Under the pieces are notes generated by a model that worked only from the letters and a program-made list of their open reading frames with translations, did not search any database and was not told the DNA's origin. Below, piece after piece: positions 26,085-35,386 of a stretch of 64,000 nucleotides of DNA; the stretch's first letter is position 1; each line of letters starts with the position of its first letter. Position numbers and translations under genes: made by a program. The DNA lies in contig CAWBWT010000002.1 of the NCBI GenBank assembly GCA_963792675.1, positions 1,860,001-1,924,000 on the forward strand, read 5' to 3'. Source of the stretch: JBBROS01 sp963792675. Its GTDB lineage: Bacteria; Pseudomonadota; Alphaproteobacteria; Acetobacterales; Acetobacteraceae.

Positions 26085-27011
26085 GTGTCGCTCGACACGG
26101 ACCTGCTGCTGGACAGGGGGCGCCTCAAGCGCCGCCTGAATTTCTGGCGTATCGCGGCGGTGGTGGCGTTCGTGGCCGCCGTGCTGATCGCGGTCGTGCC
26201 GGGCGGGCTGCGCGGCGGTGGTCCCCATGTGGCCCGGGTCAACGTGCGCGGCGTTATCACCGAGGACCGTAAGCTGCTCGATGCAGTGGCCGCCTTGGAG
26301 AAAGACCGCAGCGTGCGCGCGGTCGTAGTGGCGGTCGACAGTCCCGGCGGCTCGGTCGCAGGCGGCGAAAGCCTGCGCGCCGCATTGATCCGGGTGGCGG
26401 CGGCGAAACCGGTGGTGACGGTGATGTCCGGCACGGCGGCGTCGGCGGGCTACATGGTCTCGCTTCCGGCCGCCCGCATTTTCGCGCGGGACGCGACGCT
26501 CACCGGCTCGATCGGTGTCATCCTGCAGACGGCCGAGGCTTCGGGCCTGTTGGAGCGTTTGGGGGTGAGCGCTCCCGCGATCACTTCGGGGCCGCTCAAG
26601 GACCAGCCGAGCTTCACTCGGCCGCTGACGGCCGAGGGACGCGCCTATTTGGACGGCTTGGTGGCCGATTTCTACGACCAGTTCGTGACCATGGTCGCCG
26701 ACGCCCGCCACCTCGACAAGGCGCGGGTGCAGGCGCTCGCCGACGGCCGCGCCTATACCGGGCGGCAGGCGCTGGCGCTGGGCCTGGTGGACCAGATTGG
26801 CGGTGAGCCCGAGGCACGCGCCTGGCTGCAATCCGAGCGCCAGGTGCCCGACAGCCTGCCGATCCGCGATCTGAAACCCGGCTCGGTGTTCGAGCGGGCG
26901 GCCAGCAGCGCGATGGGCGGTGTGTTCGACGTCGTGGCCGGGCGGTTGCTCGGCGGCCAGGCGCCGGCTGCCGGTGCTTGGGCACTATGGCAGGGCGGCT
27001 CCGCAGAGTAG
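26085..27011 (+). CDS. sppA: Signal peptide peptidase SppA (protease IV short form), S49 family
   Basis: This 308-residue protein has one N-terminal membrane helix (about 22-40) and a periplasmic serine-protease domain. VVVAVDSPGGSVAGGESLRAAL, VTVMSGTAASAGYMVSLPA (nucleophile Ser in ASAGY) and DATLTGSIGVI are the family motifs. It degrades cleaved signal peptides in the membrane. DGRAYTGRQALALGLVDQIGG carries the conserved GR-x-G-x-A-GLVD segment. The start is GTG at 26085, 18 bases after rpsA. Confidence 0.94.
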   Translation: MSLDTDLLLDRGRLKRRLNFWRIAAVVAFVAAVLIAVVPGGLRGGGPHVARVNVRGVITEDRKLLDAVAALEKDRSVRAVVVAVDSPGGSVAGGESLRAALIRVAAAKPVVTVMSGTAASAGYMVSLPAARIFARDATLTGSIGVILQTAEASGLLERLGVSAPAITSGPLKDQPSFTRPLTAEGRAYLDGLVADFYDQFVTMVADARHLDKARVQALADGRAYTGRQALALGLVDQIGGEPEARAWLQSERQVPDSLPIRDLKPGSVFERAASSAMGGVFDVVAGRLLGGQAPAAGAWALWQGGSAE

Positions 27012-27116
27012 CCGGACGCCTTGGCGGGCGTCTCAAATGTCGGTCCTGTTCTCCTTGACGCCACGGTCGGCGCGGAGGCATGGTCGGCCCAACAATAGAC
27101 CAGCGAAGACGCAACA

Positions 27117-27449
27117 ATGACAAAGTCCGAGCTGATCGCCGACCTCGCTGCCGCTAACCCGCATCTGACAAGCCGCGACGTCGAGCTGATCGTGGGCACC
27201 ATCTTCGACGAGATCACCGCAGCTTTGGCCCGGGGCGCCCGGGTCGAATTGCGCGGCTTCGGCGCGTTCACGGTCAAGCGCCGGGACGCCCGCACGGGCC
27301 GCAACCCGCGCACAGGTGAAGCGGTGCCGGTTGACGAGAAGGCCGTGCCGTTCTTCAAAGCTGGCAAGGATCTGCGCGAGCGGGTCAACCGTGGCCCGGT
27401 GAAGGCCGGTGCCCGCACCGCCCTCCGCGCCGAACGAGCCAGCGCCTGA
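27117..27449 (+). CDS. ihfB: Integration host factor subunit beta
   Basis: This 110-residue HU/IHF-fold protein has MTKSELIADLAAANPHLTSRDVE, VELRGFGAFTVKRRDARTGRNPRTGE and VPFFKAGKDLRERVN. The proline-bearing beta-arm NPRTGE bends DNA in the heterodimer with IhfA. IHF supports recombination, replication and sigma-54 promoters. It follows rpsA-sppA, the standard alphaproteobacterial order. Confidence 0.96.
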   Translation: MTKSELIADLAAANPHLTSRDVELIVGTIFDEITAALARGARVELRGFGAFTVKRRDARTGRNPRTGEAVPVDEKAVPFFKAGKDLRERVNRGPVKAGARTALRAERASA

Positions 27450-27462
27450 GGATGTTCCGCCG

Positions 27463-27804
27463 ATGATCCGTACGTTGATTTCCATCCCGCTGATCGTCGT
27501 CCTGATCGCCTTCGCCTTGTCGAACCAGCAACCGGTGCGGGTCGGCATCTGGCCGACCGATATCCAGGTCGATGTGCCGCTCTCGGTTGCGGTGCTGGTG
27601 GCGGCGGCGCTGTTCTTCATCGTCGGCGCCTTCATGACCTGGACCGGGCTCGTGGCGATGCGTGGCCGCGCCCGCCGAGCCGAGCGGCACGCGCGCGAAC
27701 TGCAGGCGCAGCTTGAGTCGATGCGGCAGACCCATATCGAGCACCTGCGCGCGCACCAGGCGCCAAGCTCGAGCCGGGAAGTGGCGCTGCTGCCACCGGG
27801 CTGA
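27463..27804 (+). CDS. LapA family (DUF1049) membrane protein
   Basis: This 113-residue protein has two membrane helices (about 2-20 and 40-62) and the DUF1049 motif ALSNQQPVRVGIWP between them. A basic, coiled-coil-prone cytosolic tail follows. Its E. coli relative LapA (YciS) works with LapB in regulating LPS synthesis through LpxC. No lapB gene follows here; trpF does. Confidence 0.9.
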   Translation: MIRTLISIPLIVVLIAFALSNQQPVRVGIWPTDIQVDVPLSVAVLVAAALFFIVGAFMTWTGLVAMRGRARRAERHARELQAQLESMRQTHIEHLRAHQAPSSSREVALLPPG

Positions 27805-27817
27805 TCGGTTGACGCCG

Positions 27818-28450
27818 ATGACCGAGGTGAAGATTTGCGGCATCCGCGACCCGGCGGCGATGGACGCGGTCGCCGAAGCCGGAGCCGACTGGGTCGGGTT
27901 CGTGTTCTTCCCGCCCTCGCCCCGCTCTCTCACGCCCGTCGAAGCCGCCGCCCTCGCCGCGCGCCATCCGAAGGGTCCAAAGGCGGTCGCGCTGCTGGTC
28001 GACCCCACCGACCAGGATGTGAGCCGGCTGCTCGATGTTGTGCCGCTCGCGGCGCTGCAGGTGCATGCGTCGGCTGCCCGTGCAGCGGAGATCCAGGACC
28101 GGTTCAGCGTACCGGTCTGGCACGCGGTCGGCGTGGACGGGGCCGACGACCTTCCGCAACAAGCACCCGGCGTGTCCCGCCTGCTGCTGGACCGTAAGCC
28201 GGGCGCGGACGCGGCGCTGCCCGGCGGCAACGCGACCGCGTTCGACTGGTCGGTGCTGCGCGACTGGCAGGCCCCGGCACCGTGGGTGCTCGCGGGCGGG
28301 CTGGACCCGGGCAGCGTGGCCGAGGCGGTCCGCCGGACCGGCGCGCCGGCGGTAGACGTTTCGTCGGGGGTCGAGCGGTCGCGCGGCGTCAAGGACCCGG
28401 CGTTGATCGCGGCGTTCGTGGCAGCGGTGCGCGCCGCGTCACAGCCGTGA
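27818..28450 (+). CDS. trpF: Phosphoribosylanthranilate isomerase
   Basis: TrpF performs the Amadori rearrangement in tryptophan synthesis. The 210-residue barrel starts EVKICGIRDP (catalytic Cys) and has ADWVGFVFFPPSPRSLTP, LQVHASA, RLLLDRKPGADAALPGGNATAFDW (catalytic Asp in LLLD), WVLAGGLDPGSVAEAV and AVDVSSGVERSRGVKD. It ends 12 bases inside the convergent LysR gene. The partner genes trpB and trpA are not in the window. Confidence 0.96.
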   Translation: MTEVKICGIRDPAAMDAVAEAGADWVGFVFFPPSPRSLTPVEAAALAARHPKGPKAVALLVDPTDQDVSRLLDVVPLAALQVHASAARAAEIQDRFSVPVWHAVGVDGADDLPQQAPGVSRLLLDRKPGADAALPGGNATAFDWSVLRDWQAPAPWVLAGGLDPGSVAEAVRRTGAPAVDVSSGVERSRGVKDPALIAAFVAAVRAASQP

Positions 28451-29404
28451 GGCCTCCTCGATCATGATGGAGCGCAGCCATTCCGCCGCCGGGCCGGCGC
28501 CGAGGCCGCGGTGCCAGACCATCGAAATCGGGATCGGCGCAACCTCGTAAGGCGGATCGAACAAGCGCAGTCCGAAATGCCCGGCGAGCGACCGTCCCAA
28601 CCGCTCCGGCACCAAGGCGGCGAGGTCGGAGCGGCCGACGATCGCGAGCGCCGCGTAGCTGTCCGGGATCGTCAGTCGGACCGGCCACGGTGCCCCGGTT
28701 GCGGCCAAGGCCCGGAGCAACGCGCCGTCGTCGTCCTGTATCGTGCGCCGCTCCAGCCCGCGCCCGAGGTCGGGCAGATCTGCATCCGCGTCGTCGTCGG
28801 CCAGCACCCGGACCAAATGCGGCAGGCGGGCCAGCCGTTCCAGAGTCAGCGGCTCGGCGGCGGCCGGGTGGTCGTCGCGCATCGCCCAGACGAGCCGCTC
28901 CTGCAGCAGATCCTGCACGCCGAAGCGGTCGGGTACCCGCCGGTAACTGGCGATGGCGAGGTCGAGCCGGCTGGTGTCGAGCGCTTCGGTGGCGCCGGCG
29001 ATACCGGGCTTGATCCGCAACTCCACCGCGGGCGCCAGCTCACGCACCCGGGCGACCACGGCCGGCAGCAGCACGGCACGGGCGTAGGGGTCGGCGGCGA
29101 TTGCGAAACGCTGCTCCGCTACGACCGGGTCGAAGCCGGTTTCGGCGAGCGCTGCCTGCAGGCTGGCCAGTGCCGCGCGCACCCGCGGGCCCATCTCGCG
29201 CGCCTTGGCGGTCGGGACCATGCCGTCGGACGATTTGCTGAACAGCTCGTCGCCGAGTAGGTCGCGCAGCCGATGCAGCGCATGGCTGACGGCGGACTGC
29301 GTCACCCCCAAGCGCAAGCCGGCGCGGGTGACGCTTCTCTCCTCATGCAGGGCATCGAACACCCGCAGCAGGTTCAGATCGACCGTCGAGAAATTGACTG
29401 TCAC
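28439..29404 (-). CDS. LysR family transcriptional regulator
   Basis: This 321-residue protein has an N-terminal winged helix, VDLNLLRVFDALHEERSVTRAGLRLGVTQSAVSHALHRLRDLLGDELF (about 7-55), and a periplasmic-binding-protein-like effector domain after residue 90. PYEVAPIPISMVWH resembles the NodD/LinR-like branch. The effector is unknown. The GTG at 29404 was chosen because the helix-turn-helix begins soon after. It is divergent from a small lipoprotein gene 156 bases away, a possible target. Confidence 0.88.
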   Translation of the reverse strand: MTVNFSTVDLNLLRVFDALHEERSVTRAGLRLGVTQSAVSHALHRLRDLLGDELFSKSSDGMVPTAKAREMGPRVRAALASLQAALAETGFDPVVAEQRFAIAADPYARAVLLPAVVARVRELAPAVELRIKPGIAGATEALDTSRLDLAIASYRRVPDRFGVQDLLQERLVWAMRDDHPAAAEPLTLERLARLPHLVRVLADDDADADLPDLGRGLERRTIQDDDGALLRALAATGAPWPVRLTIPDSYAALAIVGRSDLAALVPERLGRSLAGHFGLRLFDPPYEVAPIPISMVWHRGLGAGPAAEWLRSIMIEEASRL

Positions 29405-29560
29405 GTACAACCGGCTCGCAGCCGGTCCGAATGAAGCGGCTTCATGAACCCCGTGACGAGTTATCATTGGCGGCGACGCACTGCATGGTCGATCCATTAC
29501 CGCGGTCCGCCGTTGAATTGCGGCGGCACACGCGATCATGAAGCAATGGAGAGATCCCTC

Positions 29561-29878
29561 ATGCGCAAGACCTTGTTGATCGGATCGGTTCTTCTTGCGG
29601 CCGGATGCTCGGCGCAGCCTCCGGCTCCGGCCAAGGTGAGTTGGAGCTACGGCGCCGGCAATGGCGACGGCGTCACCTATGACGGACCGAAGCCGGTGTT
29701 CAGCCGCGGCAACGGTCTCGGCAACGGTGACGGCGTCAGCAGCGGCACGACGGCGAAGGAAAATTACGGATACGGAGCCGAAAATGCCTCCGGCGTGATG
29801 GTGCAGACCACGCCCGAGCAGCCGCGTCAGCAGATTGCGGCGCCGACGTCGACCGCCGCGCCCGGCTCGCATAGCTGA
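29561..29878 (+). CDS. Small lipoprotein with GNGDGV repeats
   Basis: This 105-residue protein has a lipoprotein signal: MRKTLLIGSVLLAAGC, with the lipobox Cys at residue 16. The mature part contains two copies of G-x-G-N-G-D-G-V and a worn third copy, G-A-E-N-A-S-G-V, spaced ~30 residues apart. These could be turns or weak metal loops. A GGAGAG ribosome site lies eight bases before the ATG. I do not recognise the family. Confidence 0.75.
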   Translation: MRKTLLIGSVLLAAGCSAQPPAPAKVSWSYGAGNGDGVTYDGPKPVFSRGNGLGNGDGVSSGTTAKENYGYGAENASGVMVQTTPEQPRQQIAAPTSTAAPGSHS

Positions 29879-29880
29879 CG

Positions 29881-29904
29881 CGAGGAGGCCGGACGACCTC
29901 CTCG
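29881..29904 (+). terminator. Hairpin after the lipoprotein gene
   Basis: CGAGGAGG and CCTCCTCG form an eight-pair stem with an eight-base loop, starting three bases after the stop. No T-run follows, so it may act as a pause or an mRNA 3' stabiliser. Confidence 0.5.
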
Positions 29905-30001
29905 ATCTCGCGGGGAGGCCGTTCCCTTCACCATCTCTTGATGGGGGGATCGGCAGCCGCCGACCCGGCGTTGCCTCGACGGTCTGATCGAGGAGGATGA
30001 C

Positions 30002-30295
30002 ATGACACGATTTAAATTGGGGACCCGCAACAAGGTGGTGCGGCATTTCGTGGTAGCTTTGGCGTTCACTGCGCTCGGCGCAGCCCCCGTGCTTGCCGCC
30101 AACGCGCGGCATCCGCACCGCAACGTCGACCACCGCGTCGACAAGGGCGGTGATACCGGCGACAGCCAGGTCGAGAAGCTCAACCAGCAGCAACTCGACA
30201 GTCTTCGCAGCCAGAACGGGACCAGCGCGGGAACGCCGGGCGTCGGCGCGCCGATGATGGACCAGCAGGCTCCGGCGGGTCGCGTCGGGCCGTGA
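30002..30295 (+). CDS. Small exported protein of unknown function
   Basis: This 97-residue protein has a signal peptide (about 1-33, ending PVLAA) and a short, charged, Gln/Gly-rich mature region. That region includes VEKLNQQQLDSLRSQN and a Met/Pro-rich end. A strong AGGAGGATGAC ribosome site precedes the ATG, suggesting high expression. It follows the lipoprotein gene by 123 bases and is closed by a hairpin. No family is recognised. Confidence 0.7.
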   Translation: MTRFKLGTRNKVVRHFVVALAFTALGAAPVLAANARHPHRNVDHRVDKGGDTGDSQVEKLNQQQLDSLRSQNGTSAGTPGVGAPMMDQQAPAGRVGP

Positions 30296-30302
30296 CCCCA
30301 GC

Positions 30303-30328
30303 GGCCGGTGCTGGAAGCAGCACCGGCC
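30303..30328. terminator. Strong hairpin after the small exported protein gene
   Basis: GGCCGGTGCTG and CAGCACCGGCC form a perfect 11-pair stem with a GAAG loop. There is no T-run. The position eight bases after the stop supports a terminator or RNA-stabilising role. Confidence 0.6.
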
Positions 30329-30550
30329 ATCGTTCGACAATAACGGCTCCGTTTAGAAGCGGCTGCAGGGTCCGGTACCGCGCCACGAACGGTGTCCCTC
30401 CGATGACACTCGCTGCGACCTAAGACTTTACAGGCTCCATCCGGTCGTGCTGGCGTCCCCGTGTTCGGCAGTGCCGCCGCGTGGGGTCGATTCTGTCATG
30501 CCATGGTCTGCTGCCGATCCGAGCTCCTTCGACTGTCGCGGATTGCCCGC

Positions 30551-31420
30551 GTGATCAGCCTCGACACGCTCAACGCCGCCGGGCGGGCGGAATTCGTCGC
30601 CGTGCTGGGCGCAGTGTTCGAGGACGCGGCGTGGGTGGCCGAGCACGCCTGGGACGTGCGACCGTTCCCGACGGTGACGGCGCTACACCAAGCCATGTTC
30701 GACGAGGTGATCGACGCCGACGAGGAAAACCTGCTCGACTTCCTCAACGGCCACCCGGATCTCGCCGGGTCGGCGGTTCTGGGCGAGCACTCCGCGTCCG
30801 AGCAGGCCGGGCTTGGGCTCGATGCGCTCGACGATGACGCGGCTGCTCGCTTCGAGGCGATGAACGACGCCTACCGCGCCCGCTTCGGCTTTCCCTTCAT
30901 CATTTGCGTCCGGCGCCACACACGGGCCTCGATCGCGCGCGAGTTCGAGCGCCGCATGCAGGCCGACCCGGACGCGGAGCGCGCGGCCGCCCTGGAGGAG
31001 ATCTTCCGCATCACCCGGCTGCGGATTGCCGGGCTGGTATCCGGCCCGGGAATGCCGGCGGTGAGCGGCGGCTTGTCGACCCACGTGCTCGACACCGCGC
31101 AGGGGCGGCCGGCGGGAGGCGTTGTGGTCGAGTTGTTCGTGCTCGAGCCGGAAGGGCCGGAGCTGGTGATCCGCGGCACCACCAATGCCGACGGGCGCGT
31201 GCCCGGCGGACTGATCCCGGACGGCGACCCGCTGCGGATCGGGCGTTACGAGATCCACTTCCACGTCGGCGCGTATTTCGCCCGCGCCGGACTGCCGCTG
31301 GCGGAGCCATCGTTTTACGACGTGGTGCCGGTTCGCGTCGGGTTGGCTGAGGCGGAGGCACACTATCATGTGCCGCTGCTGGTCAGTCCTTGGACGTTCA
31401 CGACCTATCGGGGCAGCTGA
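30551..31420 (+). CDS. Fused OHCU decarboxylase / 5-hydroxyisourate hydrolase
   Basis: The first ~165 residues are OHCU decarboxylase (UraD): FEDAAWVAEHAWDVRPF, FLNGHPDLAGSAV and SASEQAGLG with the catalytic His/Glu set. The last ~115 residues are 5-hydroxyisourate hydrolase, a transthyretin relative: LSTHVLDTAQGRPAGGVVVEL, DGRVPGGL and the C-terminal HYHVPLLVSPWTFTTYRGS. Together they convert 5-hydroxyisourate to S-allantoin in urate breakdown. The usual order of reaction (hydrolase, then decarboxylase) is reversed in the chain. The start is GTG at 30551. No uricase or xanthine dehydrogenase gene is nearby. Confidence 0.92.
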   Translation: MISLDTLNAAGRAEFVAVLGAVFEDAAWVAEHAWDVRPFPTVTALHQAMFDEVIDADEENLLDFLNGHPDLAGSAVLGEHSASEQAGLGLDALDDDAAARFEAMNDAYRARFGFPFIICVRRHTRASIAREFERRMQADPDAERAAALEEIFRITRLRIAGLVSGPGMPAVSGGLSTHVLDTAQGRPAGGVVVELFVLEPEGPELVIRGTTNADGRVPGGLIPDGDPLRIGRYEIHFHVGAYFARAGLPLAEPSFYDVVPVRVGLAEAEAHYHVPLLVSPWTFTTYRGS

Positions 31421-31489
31421 CCCGGCCTCGCCCGTTGCAGCCGGGCATCGGACGCAGCATATCGCGGGCATCCACAATCAGGGGGCCCC

Positions 31490-33331
31490 ATGAGCGAGAA
31501 CACCACCGTAGAGCGTCATGAATTCAGCGCCGAGGTTGGGCGACTGCTCGACCTCGTGGTGCATTCGCTTTATTCCGACCGCGAGATCTTCCTCCGCGAG
31601 CTGGTCGCCAATGCCGCGGACGCCACCGACCGGCGGCGGTTCGAGGCGCTGACCGACCCGTCGCTCACCCCGCCGGCCGACGCCGGCATCCGCGTCGCGG
31701 CCGACAAGGCGGCGCGCACCATCACCATCAGCGACAACGGCGTCGGCATGAGCAAGGCCGAGCTGACGCAAAACCTCGGAACGATCGCCCGCTCCGGCAC
31801 CCGCGCATTCGGGGCGGAGATCGCCAAGGCGGCCGAGGGCACGGACAAGCCGAGCCTGATCGGACAGTTCGGCGTCGGCTTCTACTCCGCCTTCATGGTC
31901 GCGGACCGGGTCGAGGTGACCAGCCGCCGCGCCGGCACCGACGAGGCGTGGAACTGGGCCAGCGAGGGCGGAGGGAACTTCACCTTGACCCCAGCCGAGC
32001 GGGGCGACGCCGGCACCACGATCGTGCTGCACGTCAAGGAGGACGCAGACGAGTTCCTCGAGCCGGCGCGGCTGGAGACCGTCATCCGCAAATGGGCCGA
32101 CCACATCACGGTGCCGATCCTAGTCGCGCAGGGCGGCGAGGAGGCGGACAAGGCCGCCAACGAAGGCACCGCGCTATGGCGGAAGTCGAAGTCCGAGGTG
32201 ACTCCCGAGCAATACAAAGAGTTCTACCGTCACGTCGCCCACGCCTACGACGAGCCTTGGTCCACCCTGCATTGGCGGGCCGAAGGGGCGCTCGAGTTCA
32301 CCGCGCTGCTGTTCATCCCCGGCATGCCGCCGTTCGAGCCCGTCGAGGGGCCGCGCGAAAGCCGGGTGCGGCTGCATGTGCGGCGCATGTTCATCACCGA
32401 CGAGGCCGATCTGCTGCCGCCCTGGGCGCGCTTCGTGCAGGGCGTCGTCGACACCGAGGACCTGCCGCTCAACGTCAGCCGCGAGATGCTGCAGGCGACG
32501 CCGGTGCTGGCGCGCATCCGCAAGGCCGTCACCGGCCGGGTGCTGAACGAGCTGAAGTCGCGGTCGAAGGAGACGGAAGACTACGCCAAATTCATCGAGG
32601 CGTTCGGCGCCGTGCTGAAGGAAGGCGTATGGGACGACGCCGAATATCGGCAGGAGCTGGCGCCGCTGATGCGGTTCAAGTCGTCCGCGGTCGAGGGCTG
32701 GACCGGGCTCGCCGATTACGTGTCGCGCATGAAGCCGGAGCAGGAGGCGATCTACTTCCTCGCCGGCGACGATGCCGAGGCATTGGCGAAATCACCCCAG
32801 CTCGAAGGCTTCCGGGCCCGCGGGGTCGAGGTGCTATTGCTGACCGACCAGGTCGACGCATTCTGGCCGGAACGCCTGAGCGCGTTCGAAGGCAAGTCGC
32901 TGAAATCGGTGACGCAGGGTGCAGCCGACCTCGCCAAGCTGCCCGGCGAGGCGCCGGAGGGTGAGGCAGCCAACGTGGACAAGCTGATCGAGGCGCTGAA
33001 GGCGGCGCTCGGCAGCGAAGTCGGCGAGGTGCGCACCACCGACCGGCTGGTGGAAAGCGCGGTGGTGCTGGCCGCGGCCGGGTTTGGGCCCGACTTGCAG
33101 ATGCAGCGCATTTTGAAGCGGCACGGGCGGCAACAGTTCGCGCTGCCGGCCACGCTGGAGATCAATCCGCGGCATGCGCTCGTCCGGCGTCTGGCCGAGC
33201 GCGCCGATGCCGGGGAGGACGTCTCCGACGCGGCGCACCTGCTGCTGGACGTGGCGCGAGTGCAGGACGGCGACCTGCCGGCCGACCCGGCCGCGTTCGC
33301 GCGGCGGGTTACGGCGGCATTGGTTGGCTGA
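31490..33331 (+). CDS. htpG: Molecular chaperone HtpG (Hsp90)
   Basis: This 613-residue cytosolic Hsp90 has the N-terminal GHKL ATPase: HSLYSDREIFLRELVANAADA, ITISDNGVGMSKAEL and LIGQFGVGFYSAFMVA. The middle domain includes PLNVSREMLQ, and a C-terminal dimer domain follows. It refolds client proteins with DnaK. CAGGGGG precedes the start. It is intact, marking the clean edge before the error-rich block. Confidence 0.97.
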   Translation: MSENTTVERHEFSAEVGRLLDLVVHSLYSDREIFLRELVANAADATDRRRFEALTDPSLTPPADAGIRVAADKAARTITISDNGVGMSKAELTQNLGTIARSGTRAFGAEIAKAAEGTDKPSLIGQFGVGFYSAFMVADRVEVTSRRAGTDEAWNWASEGGGNFTLTPAERGDAGTTIVLHVKEDADEFLEPARLETVIRKWADHITVPILVAQGGEEADKAANEGTALWRKSKSEVTPEQYKEFYRHVAHAYDEPWSTLHWRAEGALEFTALLFIPGMPPFEPVEGPRESRVRLHVRRMFITDEADLLPPWARFVQGVVDTEDLPLNVSREMLQATPVLARIRKAVTGRVLNELKSRSKETEDYAKFIEAFGAVLKEGVWDDAEYRQELAPLMRFKSSAVEGWTGLADYVSRMKPEQEAIYFLAGDDAEALAKSPQLEGFRARGVEVLLLTDQVDAFWPERLSAFEGKSLKSVTQGAADLAKLPGEAPEGEAANVDKLIEALKAALGSEVGEVRTTDRLVESAVVLAAAGFGPDLQMQRILKRHGRQQFALPATLEINPRHALVRRLAERADAGEDVSDAAHLLLDVARVQDGDLPADPAAFARRVTAALVG

Positions 33332-33337
33332 GGCCAG

Positions 33338-33360
33338 GGCGGGGCGACACTAGCCCCGCC
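33338..33360. terminator. Bidirectional hairpin between htpG and tyrS
   Basis: GGCGGGGC and GCCCCGCC form an eight-pair stem with a seven-base loop between the convergent htpG and tyrS stops. It lacks a T-run in either direction. Confidence 0.55.
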
Positions 33361-33376
33361 GTCGCTCCGGTCGGCG

Positions 33377-34625
33377 TTACTCTGGCCGAACCAGGCGGTG
33401 CTGCTTGCGGCCGGCCGAAAGCTTGATGCGCCGTCGCGCAGGTCGGCGGCGCCGAGCGGTGCGGCCTCGTCGGTGACGGGCGACGTCGTTCACCCGCGCG
33501 CCGCCGCCGCGGATCAGCCGGCGGGCTTCGCCGTTGCTGGCGGCGAGGCCCGACTTCACGAACAAACGGATCGCCGGGATGCCGGCCGCCAGTATCGCGG
33601 CCGGAACGGCATGCGTAGGCAGCGTCGTCCGCGGCGACGCCCTCCTCGAATGCCTGGCGTGCCGTTTCGGCGGCCGTGTCGGCAGCGGCGCGGCCATGCA
33701 GCAGCGCGGTCGCCTCGGTCGCCAGGACGCTTCTTGGCTTCGTTGATCTCGGCGCCTTGCAGCGCCTCGAGCCGGGCGATCTCGTCCAGCGGCAGATCGG
33801 TGAACAGGCGCAGGAAGCGGCCGACGTCGGCGTCCTCGGCGTTGCGCCAGAACTGCCAGTAGTCCTACGGCGACAGCCGGTCGGCGCGCAGCCACACCGC
33901 GCCGCCGGCGGTCTTGCCCATCTTGGCGCCGCTCGCGGTGGTGATCAGCGGCGTCGTCAGCCCGAACACCTGCTGCCCGTCGGTGCGCCGCGCCAGTTCG
34001 ACGCCGGAGACGATGTTGCCCCACTGGTCCGAGCCGCCCATCTGCAGCAGCACGCCGTGCCGGCGGCGCAGTTCCCGGAAATCGTAGCTCTGCAGGATCA
34101 TGTAGTTGAATTCGAGGAACGTCAGCGGCTGCTCGCGATCGAGCCGCAGCCGGACGCTGTCGAAGGTCAGCATGCGGTTGATCGTGAAGTGCGGGCCGAC
34201 GTCGCGCAGCAGGTCGATCCAGCCGAGCCGGTCGAGCCAGTCGGCGTTGTTGACCATGGATCGCGTCCGCCGGCCCGTCGCCGAAGCGGACGAACGGGGC
34301 GAATGCAGGCCTGGATGCCGGCCATGTTGTGGGCGATGGCGTCGTCGTCCAGCATCTGCCGGGCCTCGTCCTTGCCGGACGGGTCGCCGATCCGGGTGGT
34401 GCCGCCGCCCATCAGCACGACCGGGCGATGCCCGTGCCGCTGCATCAGCCGCAGCAGCATGATCTGCACCAGGCTGCCGACGTGCAGGCTGTCCGCGGTG
34501 CAGTCGAAGCCGATATAGCCGGCGACCCGGCCCGCCCCAAGGCGGCGTCGAGCGCCGATTCATCGGTGCACTGGATGGATGAAGCCGCGGGCGGCGGCTT
34601 CGAGGAGGAAGGGGCTGGTCGGCAT
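33377..34625 (-). CDS. tyrS: Tyrosyl-tRNA synthetase, multiply frameshifted
   Basis: TyrS charges tRNA-Tyr. Recognisable pieces, spread over all three frames, are GYIGFDCTADSLHVGSL (HIGH-type site as HVGS), GGGTTRIGDPSGKDEA, FTINRMLTFDSVRLRLDRE, LQMGGSDQWGNIVSG, SGAKMGKTAGGAVWL (KMSKS-type loop) and the S4-like tail SGLAASNGEARRLIRGGGARV. I count at least eight one-base shifts, mostly extra C or G, plus an in-frame TAG at 33865-33867 where Tyr is expected. The ATG at 34625 begins MPTSPFLLEAAARGF. TyrS is essential, so errors are the likely cause. Confidence 0.9.
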
Positions 34626-34718
34626 CCCGCGGACTTACTACGGCGGCGGTGCGCGTCCAAGCGATGGCGTCAACCCCGGGCCGCTTGCCGGACCGGGGTT
34701 GAAACCGTGTAAAGCCGC

Positions 34719-35386
34719 TCAGTCGGCGGCGAGCGCCATCGCCTTGCGGGCCAGGATCTTGCCGACATGGTCCTCGATCGCCTCGCCGACCTGTTCGGCA
34801 TGGGTGGCGAACACGTGGTCGGCGCCGGGGTAGACCCGGTAGTCGACCTGCACGTTCTTCTGCGTGTTCAGCTTGTCCACCAGCTTGCGGACCGCCGGCT
34901 CGGGCACCAGCTCGTCCTCGTCGCCATGCAGCATCAGCCCGCCGCAGGGGCAGGGGGCGAGGAAGCCGAAATCGTAGTGGTTGGCCGGCGGCGCGACGCT
35001 GATCCAGCCCGAGATCTCCGGCCGCCGCATCAGCAGCTGCATGCCGACGAAGGCGCCGAACGAATAGCCGCTGATCCAGAGACCGCCCGAGTTCGGGTTG
35101 ACCATCTGCATCCAGTCCAGCGCCGCCGCGGCATCGCTGATCTCGCCGATGCCGCCATCGTACTGGCCCTGGCTGCGGCCGACGCCGCGGAAGTTGAACC
35201 GCATGACGGAAAAGCCGAGCTTCTGGAACGACTGATACATCGTGTAGGTGATGCGGTTGTTCATCGTGCCGCCGTGCAGCGGATGCGGGTGCAGGATCAG
35301 CGCGAGCGGGGGCGCCCGGCTCCTTGCAGTGGTGGTAGCGGCCTTCCAAGCCGGCCGTCAGGGCCGGCAAACATCACCTCTGGCAT
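34719..35386 (-). CDS. Alpha/beta hydrolase (COG2945 type), frameshifted near its start
   Basis: This is about 222 residues after repair. The intact part begins at MNNRITYTMYQSFQKLGFSV and has MRFNFRGVGRSQG, LWISGYSFGAFVGMQLL (nucleophile Ser in GYSFG), LMLHGDEDELVPE (acid) and YPGADHVFATH (catalytic His). Before it, in other frames, lie MPEVMFAGPDGRLEGRYHH and LALILHPHPLHGGT, the HPHP-GG oxyanion motif of this family. The substrate is unknown; it is cytosolic. At least two one-base shifts lie between 35300 and 35380. Confidence 0.82.
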
